A stretch of 5,020 nt of DNA from assembly GCA_014377915.1 (NCBI GenBank), contig JACMOT010000435.1, positions 1 to 5,020 of the forward strand, given 5' to 3'. The notes beneath the pieces are model-generated. The model saw nothing but the letters and a program-made list of their open reading frames with translations. It did not search any database and was not told the origin of the DNA. The first letter of the stretch is position 1. Each line of letters opens with the position of its first letter. Source of the stretch: Tardiphaga sp. (GTDB lineage: Bacteria > Pseudomonadota > Alphaproteobacteria > Rhizobiales > Xanthobacteraceae). A program made the translations under genes and the position numbers. Below are positions 1 through 5,020 of this stretch, in pieces.

Positions 1-477
1 GCGGTGCAGGGCGCGGCGATCGGCGGTGGGCTTGGCCTCGCGGTGTCGGCGGATTTCCGCGGGGGCTGCCCGGGAGCGCGCTTTGCCGCGAACTTCACCA
101 AGCTCGGCTTCCACCCCGGCTTCGGCCTGACGGTGTCGCTGCCGGAAGTAGTCGGCAAGAACAATGCCGAGCTGATGTTCTACACCAGCCGCCGCGTCGG
201 CGGCGAAGAAGCGCTGAAGATGGGCCTGGTGAACGTGCTGGTGCCGCTGGATCAGGTGCGTGACGCCGCCATCAAGCTGGCGGAAGAGATCGCCGAATGC
301 TCGCCGCTCGGCCTGCTGTCGACCCGCGCGACCATGAAGGCCAACCTCGCCGACCGTGTGGCGAAGGCCACCGAGCACGAATTGTCGGAGCAGACCCGCC
401 TGCGCGCGACCGAGGACTTCAAGGAAGGCGTCAAGGCGACCGAAGAACGCCGCGTGGCGAATTTCAAGGGCCGATAA
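1..477 (+). CDS. Enoyl-CoA hydratase/isomerase family protein, C-terminal part (5' end outside window)
   Basis: The reading frame is open from the first base to TAA at 475-477 and gives 158 residues. The crotonase family is usually about 260 residues, so roughly the first 100 are outside the window; the GTG at position 4 is an internal valine, not a start. The visible part begins in the oxyanion-hole/CoA-binding stretch VQGAAIGGGLGLAVSADFR, typical of acyl-CoA hydratases and isomerases. It continues through the helical segment NFTKLGFHPGFG and ends in the C-terminal trimerisation helices. Compared from memory with rat mitochondrial enoyl-CoA hydratase, the second catalytic Glu (rat 164) is kept as Glu57 of the visible part (AELMFY). 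The first (rat 144) falls at NFTKLGF and is not acidic. The reaction could therefore be hydration, isomerisation or another acyl-CoA conversion. The fold is certain; the substrate is unknown. The gene converges on the acyl-CoA synthetase gene. Confidence 0.93.
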   Translation, partial: AVQGAAIGGGLGLAVSADFRGGCPGARFAANFTKLGFHPGFGLTVSLPEVVGKNNAELMFYTSRRVGGEEALKMGLVNVLVPLDQVRDAAIKLAEEIAECSPLGLLSTRATMKANLADRVAKATEHELSEQTRLRATEDFKEGVKATEERRVANFKGR

Positions 478-487
478 ACATTGCCCT

Positions 488-517
488 GCGTCGTCCCCGC
501 GAAAGTGGGGGCGACGC
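488..517. terminator. GAAA-loop hairpin between convergent genes, repeat-like, possible bidirectional terminator
   Basis: Bases 488-500 pair with 505-517 to give a 13-bp stem (two G-T pairs, otherwise Watson-Crick) closed by a GAAA tetraloop. It lies 10 bases after the stop of the plus-strand hydratase gene and 5 bases after the stop of the minus-strand synthetase gene, so it could end both transcripts. On the plus strand the stem is followed by TTT and, after GACTACGGG, by six T (530-535). The minus-strand side has no T tract, so factor-independent termination is only weakly supported there. The core TCGTCCCCGCGAAAG also resembles a short palindromic repeat that I recall as abundant in Bradyrhizobium-type genomes. 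Confidence 0.6.
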
Positions 518-522
518 TTTGA

Positions 523-2649
523 CTACGGGTTTTTTCGTACTACCAGCGCATCGACGATGGTAACGCCCTCGCCGTGCGGATGCACCAGCACCGGGTTGAG
601 CTCGATCTCCGCCAGATCATTCTTGAATTGCGCGGCTAATTGCGACACCTGCTCGATCAATGCCGCCAGCGCCAGGACGTCAGCCTTCGCCGCGCCACGG
701 AATCCATTGAGCAACGGCGCGGCCTTCAATTCGCCAAGTATGGCCACGGCCTCAGCGAGGCTGACCGGCGCCGGCCGATAGACGACATCCCTGAACAATT
801 CCGCCGTCACGCCGCCGAGGCCGACCATGATCATCGGTCCGAACGTGGCATCCAGCAGCGTGCCGACAATGATCTCGACGCCCGGCCTGGCCATCGGCGC
901 TACCAGCACGCCCTGCAGGACGGCCTCCGGCCGATGGTGCCGCGCGTTGGCGAGCAGCGCGTCATAGGCGAATGCCGCCTGTTCCGGCGTCAGGATGTTG
1001 ACCCGTACACCGCCGACCTCGCTCTTGTGCGGGATGTCGCGCGACTGGATTTTCAGCACCAGCGGAAGGCCGATCCGGGCGACGGCCTCATTCAGCTCCG
1101 CCTTCGCGGTCACCAGAACCTCGTCCGGCAAGGCCACGCCCGCGGCGCGCAGCAACGATTTGCTGTCGTACTCCGACAAGGTCGCCGAAGTCAGACGTGC
1201 GGCCAGATTTTCCAGCGCCGGATTTGTCGCAGTCGCCGGTGACAGGCTGAAGGTTGAATAGTTAACCAACTGACGCAGCGCCACGGCCACATGCGTCAGT
1301 CCCGACAGCACCACGACACCCGACTCCGCAAGCCCGTTGCGCGCATAGAGCGACGGCAGCGTGTAGGACCAGAACACAATCGGCTTACGCTGCCCGTCCA
1401 TCAGCGGCGTCAGCTCCGGCTGCTTGAACGGCATCCGCGTCTCGCTCGACAGCGAGATCACCACCAGAATGATGTCGACCTCATCGGAGACCTCGAGCAG
1501 ATCGAGGGTCTTCTGCAGCCCGCCACTGTGTACGGCCTGGGCGGTGATATCGATCGGGTTGCGCGGCGAGCCGTAGGACGGGATCATCCCGCGGATCTTC
1601 GCCTGCACCGCCTCCGACAATTCAGGCACCTGCAGACCCTGCGCCGACACCGCATCGGCGGCCCAGATGCCGGCGCCACCGGACACGGTGACGACAGCGA
1701 CACGGTCGCCCTTCGGCCGCGGCGTGGTGGTCAGCACCGCGGCGATCGTGACGGCCTCGTCGAGATCGTGGGAAACGATAAAGCCGTATTTGGCGAACAC
1801 CGCGTCATAGGCGGCACTCCAGCCGGCCATGCTCGCGGTGTGCGACGCCGCCGCGCGCCCGCCGGCGCCGGAGCGACCCACCTTGGTGACGATCACCGGC
1901 TTGCCGCTTTCGGCGGCGCGGCGCGCCGCGGTGAGAAATTTCTCGGTGTCACGGATGCCCTCGATGAACAACAGGATCACGTCGGTCGCCGGATCCTGCA
2001 CCAGGTAATCCAGAAATTCACCGGCGCCGAGATCGGCCTCGTTACCGGTGGAGATCACGGTACTCAGCGCAATGCCGAGCGCCTTGGCGCGGTTGTAGAT
2101 CGCAAAGCCGATGCCGCCGGATTGCGCGACGATACCGATCCGTCTGGTCGTGGCGAGCAGCCGCGGCTGCTCCGGCTTCACATCCACCGTCGGGCTGAAG
2201 GTGGCGGCGACACGCTTTAACTCATTATAGTAGCCCTCGGCGTTGGGGCCCGAGATCCGCATCCCGGTCGATTGCGCCAGCGCTGCGATGGCGTCCTGCA
2301 TGCCGGTGCTGTCGCCGCCCTCTTCCGCGAAGCCGGACGAGATGATGATCGCGTTTCTGACACCGACAGCGGCACATTCCCGCAGCGCCCCGAGCACGGC
2401 ACGAGCAGGAATGATGACGATGGCGAGATCGACCGGCGCGCCGATCGAGGCCATCGACGGGTAACAGGTCAGGCCATGGATCTCGGCGTAGTTGGGATTG
2501 ACCGGATAGATCGCACCGGAAAATGCGTTCTTGCGCAGAAACGCCAGCAGCAGCCCGGGGATCTTCTGCGCGTCGCGCGAGGCGCCGATGATGGCAATGC
2601 TGTCCGGAGCGAAAAACGAGTCGAGCGGATGGGTGCGGTTGGCGGCCAT
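523..2649 (-). CDS. NDP-forming acyl-CoA synthetase (acetate--CoA ligase family, fused alpha-beta type)
   Basis: This 708-residue protein belongs to the ADP-forming acetyl-CoA synthetase/succinyl-CoA ligase superfamily. The family interconverts acid + CoA + NTP with acyl-CoA + NDP + phosphate through a phosphohistidine; the protein is likely cytoplasmic. The domain order is a CoA-binding Rossmann domain (about 8-140, with SIAIIGASRD near the start and GPNAEG at 134-139), a succinyl-CoA-ligase-like domain (about 168-300, AQSGG at 175-179), a second flavodoxin-like domain (about 315-465, NPIDITA at 364-370) and a C-terminal ATP-grasp domain (about 485-705). His270 in AAASHTASMAG is the expected phosphorylated histidine. 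The HKSEVGG motif (541-547), FGPMIMVGLGG and EIELNP (681-686) fit the ATP-grasp active site. All expected parts are present and the length is normal for the fused form. ATG at 2649 is preceded by AAGGA with a 10-base spacer. It is the last gene of the minus-strand cluster, 36 bases after the VOC gene. The acid substrate cannot be told; acetate, propionate, branched or aromatic acids are all possible. Confidence 0.93.
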   Translation of the reverse strand: MAANRTHPLDSFFAPDSIAIIGASRDAQKIPGLLLAFLRKNAFSGAIYPVNPNYAEIHGLTCYPSMASIGAPVDLAIVIIPARAVLGALRECAAVGVRNAIIISSGFAEEGGDSTGMQDAIAALAQSTGMRISGPNAEGYYNELKRVAATFSPTVDVKPEQPRLLATTRRIGIVAQSGGIGFAIYNRAKALGIALSTVISTGNEADLGAGEFLDYLVQDPATDVILLFIEGIRDTEKFLTAARRAAESGKPVIVTKVGRSGAGGRAAASHTASMAGWSAAYDAVFAKYGFIVSHDLDEAVTIAAVLTTTPRPKGDRVAVVTVSGGAGIWAADAVSAQGLQVPELSEAVQAKIRGMIPSYGSPRNPIDITAQAVHSGGLQKTLDLLEVSDEVDIILVVISLSSETRMPFKQPELTPLMDGQRKPIVFWSYTLPSLYARNGLAESGVVVLSGLTHVAVALRQLVNYSTFSLSPATATNPALENLAARLTSATLSEYDSKSLLRAAGVALPDEVLVTAKAELNEAVARIGLPLVLKIQSRDIPHKSEVGGVRVNILTPEQAAFAYDALLANARHHRPEAVLQGVLVAPMARPGVEIIVGTLLDATFGPMIMVGLGGVTAELFRDVVYRPAPVSLAEAVAILGELKAAPLLNGFRGAAKADVLALAALIEQVSQLAAQFKNDLAEIELNPVLVHPHGEGVTIVDALVVRKNP

Positions 2650-2652
2650 TGA

Positions 2653-2664
2653 AAGGACGTCCTT
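2653..2664. promoter_or_regulatory. Ribosome binding site of the synthetase gene inside a 12-bp perfect palindrome
   Basis: AAGGACGTCCTT is a perfect dyad. On the minus strand its first half supplies the Shine-Dalgarno AAGGA (2664-2660), 10 bases before the ATG at 2649, which supports that start. The second half could pair with the Shine-Dalgarno in mRNA only as a 4-bp stem with an ACGT loop, so any masking would be weak. A protein operator here is possible but unproven. Confidence 0.55.
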
Positions 2665-2685
2665 GTTTTTATGATTATGGGTGGC

Positions 2686-3447
2686 TCAGGCGACGATGTG
2701 AAACGTCACCCCGCCGAGCAGGAACGAATCGCCGCCACAGGGACAGCCGCGCGCGCGGGCCGCATGACGGACCTGCGCGACATCATTGACGCGAAAAACG
2801 AGCCCGGTCAGCGCATCGCTGCCGCCCGTGACGAAATGCAGACCGCAATTCACCAGCGCGATTTCAGGCTGGTCATGCGCGGACCGGCGCACCGGCGCAC
2901 CGATGATCCGGCTCCAGTGCAGCGCCAGTCCCTCGGGATCGGGGCTTTGCAGCTCGACGCCGACCAGCGCCTGCGTGGTATCGTTACGGATCGACCGTTC
3001 CCAGTCCGGCCCCGCCGGCGGATAGGGACCGCGAATATCATCGCCGCCGTCGGTGTGATTGAACTCGATGAAGGCCGCGCGGCAGTCGCGCGGGTGCAGT
3101 TGCACGCCATGATACGGCGGATGATCGATCACATGGGCGATCCGAACGCCGATCGACTCGGCATGGCGACCGCGTTCGTCGGGATCGTCGCAGGAGAAGA
3201 TCGCCATATAGCCGCCATGGCCGCGGCTCTTGTCGAGAAAGCGGCCGGCCGCGGTACCATCCCGGGTCGGCGCCACGACTTCCAGCAGCATGGTATCGAC
3301 CGGCAGCAACGCGTTCACGAGGCCGTATTTGGCGACATTCGGATCGCGGTAGCAGACCTCAAGTCCCAGAATGGCGGCGAGATGGCTCACCACCGGCTCC
3401 AGCCGCGGCGCCACCAGACAGATTTGGCGAAGCCGCGGGTGAGGCAT
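2686..3447 (-). CDS. VOC (glyoxalase-fold) family protein, two tandem domains
   Basis: This 253-residue protein of the vicinal oxygen chelate superfamily begins at the ATG at 3447. An upstream in-frame start at 3552 would run far into the preceding gene and adds a proline/arginine-rich stretch unlike the family. Four beta-alpha-beta units can be read at about 5-60, 76-130, 158-206 and 212-252, i.e. two VOC domains. The end of the first domain, VQLHPRDCRAAFIEFNH, resembles the C-terminal strands of methylmalonyl-CoA epimerase, with Glu128 at the usual metal-ligand place and Glu56 (MLLEVV) at another. The usual first-strand His is Gln8, and the usual His opening the second half is replaced in GGYMAIF. 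The metal site is therefore incomplete or altered. A Cys-Pro-Cys (235-237) lies near the C-terminus. The gene starts one base after the crotonase-fold gene stop and is followed 36 bases later by the acyl-CoA synthetase gene, so a role on an acyl-CoA intermediate is plausible. The exact reaction is not known. Confidence 0.85.
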   Translation of the reverse strand: MPHPRLRQICLVAPRLEPVVSHLAAILGLEVCYRDPNVAKYGLVNALLPVDTMLLEVVAPTRDGTAAGRFLDKSRGHGGYMAIFSCDDPDERGRHAESIGVRIAHVIDHPPYHGVQLHPRDCRAAFIEFNHTDGGDDIRGPYPPAGPDWERSIRNDTTQALVGVELQSPDPEGLALHWSRIIGAPVRRSAHDQPEIALVNCGLHFVTGGSDALTGLVFRVNDVAQVRHAARARGCPCGGDSFLLGGVTFHIVA

Positions 3448-3448
3448 C

Positions 3449-4237
3449 TCAGTGGCCCTGGAAAACAGGTTTGCGTTTTTCGACAAAGGCCTGCGCGGCC
3501 TCCTTGTGGTCGGCGGTCTCACTGCAGCGGGTATGATGGATGGCTTCGGCATCGAAGCAGGCTTCCAGCGTCATCGTCTCGGCATTATTGATGTTGCTCT
3601 TGATATAGCCGAGCGTGATCGACGGACCCCTCGCCAGCGACATCGCCAGCTCATGCGCGGCCTTCTCGATGTCGGCGTCATCAACCACCTTCGACACCAT
3701 GCCCAGCGCGAGGGCTTCCTGCGCCGTCAGCACCGGCGACAGCAGATACAGTTCGCGCGCCTTGGCGCTACCGAGCATCTGGGTGAGAAAGTAGGTGCCG
3801 CCATAATCGCCGGAGAATCCGACCTTGGCGAACGCCGTGGTGATCTTGACCGAGGCGCTGGCGACACGCAGGTCGCAGGCCAACGCGATCGACAGACCCG
3901 CGCCCGCGGCCGCGCCGTCGAGCTGCGCCACCACCGGCTTCGGCATCTGGTGCAGCAGGCGCGACACTTCCATGCCGCGGCGCAGATTGGCGCGCTTGGC
4001 TTCGAACGGCAGCGGCGCGCGGCCGGCGGCCATCGACTTTACATCGCCACCGACACAGAAGGTGCCACCCGCGCCCTTCAGCAGCACCGCGCGGACGTCA
4101 TGGTCCTCGGTGGCGCGCCGCGCCGCCGCGACCAGGCCCTCGGTCATCTCGACATTCAGCGCGTTGCGACGGTCCGGCCGGTTCATGGTGATGGTCAGCA
4201 GGCCATTGTCGAGCGACTGCAGAACGATGTCATTCAT
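3449..4237 (-). CDS. Enoyl-CoA hydratase/isomerase family protein, PaaG-like
   Basis: This is a complete crotonase-fold enzyme of 262 residues, the normal family length. It starts MNDIVLQSLDNGLLTITMNRP, the typical first strands. The first oxyanion-hole segment is GTFCVGGDVKSM (58-69), the second is DGAAAGAGLSIALACDL (107-123), and C-terminal helices end in EKRKPVFQGH. Against rat enoyl-CoA hydratase from memory, Glu144 is replaced by Lys138 (FAKVGF) and Glu164 is kept as Glu162 (ARELYLL). Asp144 in GDYGG sits where PaaG-type ring-opening isomerases have their catalytic Asp (PDSG), and the C-terminal half also reads like PaaG proteins. Double-bond isomerisation, epoxide/oxepin-type isomerisation or hydration are all possible. 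ATG at 4237 is chosen because AAGGTGA lies 5 bases upstream. The in-frame GTG at 4270 would add 11 residues (Asn/Thr/Lys-rich, unlike the family) encoded by the leader and would include the ribosome binding site. It is the first gene of the tight three-gene run. Confidence 0.92.
   Translation of the reverse strand: MNDIVLQSLDNGLLTITMNRPDRRNALNVEMTEGLVAAARRATEDHDVRAVLLKGAGGTFCVGGDVKSMAAGRAPLPFEAKRANLRRGMEVSRLLHQMPKPVVAQLDGAAAGAGLSIALACDLRVASASVKITTAFAKVGFSGDYGGTYFLTQMLGSAKARELYLLSPVLTAQEALALGMVSKVVDDADIEKAAHELAMSLARGPSITLGYIKSNINNAETMTLEACFDAEAIHHTRCSETADHKEAAQAFVEKRKPVFQGH
3456..3461 (-). promoter_or_regulatory. Weak Shine-Dalgarno for the VOC gene, inside the end of the preceding gene
   Basis: The minus strand reads CCAGGG, 8 bases before the ATG at 3447, inside the last codons of the crotonase-fold gene. 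The stop and start are arranged as TGAGATG. With so weak a ribosome site, translation of the VOC protein probably depends on ribosomes finishing the upstream gene (inference). Confidence 0.4.
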
Positions 4238-4242
4238 AAAAG

Positions 4243-4249
4243 TCACCTT
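4243..4249 (-). promoter_or_regulatory. Strong Shine-Dalgarno deciding the start of the PaaG-like gene
   Basis: AAGGTGA on the minus strand, 5 bases before ATG at 4237, pairs well with the 3' end of 16S rRNA. It lies in an AT-rich leader (about 4238-4268) that stands out from the GC-rich surroundings. This fixes the 262-residue start over the upstream GTG. No convincing -35/-10 pair could be assigned in the leader. Confidence 0.65.
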
Positions 4250-4274
4250 TTTATTATTCGTTGTATTCACGGTT

Positions 4275-4396
4275 CGTCATTGCGAGGAGCCTTTGCGACG
4301 AAGCAATCCAGTTCTTTCGAAGTTGGCAGCTTCTGGATTGCCGCTTCGCTTCGCTACAGGGAAAGCCGATTGGCTTTCCCTGACCTCGCAATGACG
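4275..4396. repeat. Nested palindromic interspersed repeat element in the intergenic gap
   Basis: The outer arms CGTCATTGCGAGG (4275-4287) and CCTCGCAATGACG (4384-4396) are a perfect 13-bp inverted repeat. Inside them, GCAATCCAG (4303-4311) pairs perfectly with CTGGATTGC (4333-4341). Next to the inner pair lie GCTTCGCTTCGC (4343-4354) on the right and GCGACGAAGC (4295-4304) on the left, which are partly complementary. Between the right inner arm and the right outer arm sits an independent 11-bp hairpin (4357-4382). The arm sequences match, from memory, a dispersed repeat frequent in Bradyrhizobium/Rhodopseudomonas-type genomes. It has no coding capacity and no T tract. It separates the solute-binding protein gene from the three-gene run and may stabilise the end of the upstream mRNA or reduce read-through (inference). 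Confidence 0.85.
4357..4382. repeat. Perfect 11-bp stem, 4-base loop hairpin inside the larger palindrome
   Basis: CAGGGAAAGCC (4357-4367) is exactly complementary to GGCTTTCCCTG (4372-4382) around the loop GATT. It sits only in the right half of the larger element and has no counterpart on the left, so it breaks the symmetry. No T tract follows on either strand, so a classic intrinsic terminator is not supported. Confidence 0.8.
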
Positions 4397-4425
4397 GGGA
4401 GAGGCCGTTTTATGAAAGCTTCTTC

Positions 4426-5020
4426 TTACTTCTTCACCAGCGGGCAGCGCGAGGCTTCCAGCGGCTGGAACGCCTGCTCGCCGGGAACGGTGGCGAGCAG
4501 CTTGTAATTGTCCCAGCGACCTTTTGATTCCGACGGCTTCTTCACTTCGAACAAGTACATGTCGTGCACCATGCGGCCATCCTCGCGGATGCGGCCGTTC
4601 TTGGCGAACATGTCGTTGATCGGCGTGTCCTTCATCAGTTTCATGACCGGCGCCGAATCGGTCGTACCGGCGGCCTTGACGGCGTTCAGATAGTGCAGCA
4701 CCGAGGAATAGACGCCGGCCTGTGCCGAGGTCGGCACGCGCTTGGTGCGCGCCTCGAAGCGCTTGGTGAAGGCGCGGGTTTCTTCGTTGAGATCCCAGTA
4801 GAACGCTTCCGCCAGGATCAGGCCCTGCGCGGTCTCAAGCCCGACGCTGTCGATGTCGGAGATGAAGGCCAGCAGCGGCGACAGCTTCTGCCCACCGCTC
4901 TTGGTCAGGCCGAATTCGGCGGCCTGCTTGACGGCATTGATGGTGTCGCCGCCGGCATTCGCGAGCCCGATGACCTTGGCTTTCGAGCTCTGCGCCTGCA
5001 GCAGGAAGGACGAAAAGTCA
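4426..5020 (-). CDS. ABC transporter substrate-binding protein, C-terminal half (5' end outside window)
   Basis: The minus-strand frame is open from the right edge to TAA at 4428-4426 and gives about 197 residues. This is around half of the usual 400 for periplasmic solute-binding proteins of the branched-chain amino acid/urea/organic-acid type (Peripla_BP_6, type I fold). Family-like segments include VIGLANAGGDTINAVKQA (hinge-proximal strand and helix), a central FYWDLNEETRAFTKRFEART stretch, VPTSAQAGVYSSVLHYLNAV, and DGRMVHDMYLFEVKKP, then a C-terminal tail ending CPLVKK. The signal peptide and N-terminal lobe are outside the window. The Met at 4737 is internal. Such proteins deliver ligand in the periplasm to a LivHMGF-like permease; relatives in this group also carry aromatic acids, so a leucine-type ligand should not be assumed. 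It is on the same strand as the acyl-CoA genes, separated from them by a 188-base repeat-bearing gap. Confidence 0.92.
   Translation of the reverse strand, partial: DFSSFLLQAQSSKAKVIGLANAGGDTINAVKQAAEFGLTKSGGQKLSPLLAFISDIDSVGLETAQGLILAEAFYWDLNEETRAFTKRFEARTKRVPTSAQAGVYSSVLHYLNAVKAAGTTDSAPVMKLMKDTPINDMFAKNGRIREDGRMVHDMYLFEVKKPSESKGRWDNYKLLATVPGEQAFQPLEASRCPLVKK

Noticed and set aside
1291..2220. Long plus-strand open frame of 309 codons opposite the synthetase gene
   Set aside because: It is rich in Arg, His and Gly with no recognisable domain and lies wholly antisense to a clear enzyme gene. Such frames are expected opposite GC-rich genes.
2224..2229. TATAAT on the minus strand inside the synthetase gene, resembling a -10 box
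   Set aside because: It encodes the conserved-looking GYYNEL segment near residues 139-144, and no -35-like element lies about 17 bases upstream, so it is best explained as codons.
3448..3552. Upstream ATG at 3552 for the VOC protein
   Set aside because: It would overlap the previous gene by about 100 bases and add a Pro/Arg-rich segment absent from the fold; ATG 3447 matches the first beta strand and operon spacing.
2671..3591. Plus-strand open frame of 306 codons opposite the VOC gene
   Set aside because: It is antisense to a VOC protein with clear fold features, and its composition is typical of a shadow frame, with no start-site support.
4238..4270. GTG at 4270 as a longer start for the PaaG-like protein
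   Set aside because: It would encode an Asn/Thr/Lys-rich tail unlike the family and would include the AAGGTGA ribosome site that fits ATG 4237.
4357..4382. Intrinsic terminator for the solute-binding protein gene
   Set aside because: The stem is strong but the minus strand continues TAGCGAAGCG after it with no run of T, so it is better treated as part of the repeat.
4275..4396. CRISPR array or insertion sequence end in the intergenic gap
   Set aside because: There are no evenly spaced direct repeats, no transposase frame and no target-site duplication visible; the structure is a single nested inverted repeat.
3452..4507. Plus-strand open frame of 351 codons spanning the crotonase-fold gene, the repeat and part of the binding-protein gene
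   Set aside because: It is mostly antisense to two well-supported genes, runs through the palindromic repeat and has low-complexity Arg/Gly/Gln-rich composition; it is a shadow frame.

Overview
The window is GC-rich and gene-dense. It looks like an alphaproteobacterium of the Bradyrhizobium/Rhodopseudomonas type. This assignment is an inference from the GC-rich codon use, the protein style (branched-chain-type solute-binding protein, many acyl-CoA enzymes) and two families of dispersed palindromic repeat. The repeats have cores CGTCATTGCGAGG...AAGCAATCCAG and TCGTCCCCGCGAAAG; I recall both as common in that group, but no search was run.

Layout. Positions 1-477 (+) hold the 3' part of an enoyl-CoA hydratase/isomerase gene that enters from the left edge. 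It converges on a minus-strand gene block, and the 45-base gap between the two stop codons carries a strong GAAA-loop hairpin. Reading along the minus strand from the right edge, the order is: the C-terminal half of a periplasmic solute-binding protein of a branched-chain amino acid/organic acid-type ABC transporter (5020-4426); a 188-base gap with a nested palindromic repeat (4275-4396); an enoyl-CoA hydratase/isomerase with PaaG-like features (4237-3449); a two-domain VOC (glyoxalase-fold) protein (3447-2686), whose start lies one base past the previous stop; and a 708-residue NDP-forming acyl-CoA synthetase (2649-523).

Working together (inference). The last three genes are spaced like one operon (1-base and 36-base gaps). 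They fit a small carboxylic-acid degradation module in which the synthetase makes or breaks an acyl-CoA thioester, the crotonase-fold enzyme hydrates or isomerises it, and the VOC protein may act as an epimerase-like or binding partner. The nearby solute-binding protein could supply the substrate, but the repeat-filled gap leaves it open whether it is co-transcribed. The substrate cannot be read from the sequence.

I see no phage, transposase, CRISPR, tRNA or rRNA, and no clearly new system. The points most worth checking are the nested palindrome, the altered catalytic residues of the two crotonase-fold proteins, and the incomplete metal site of the VOC protein.
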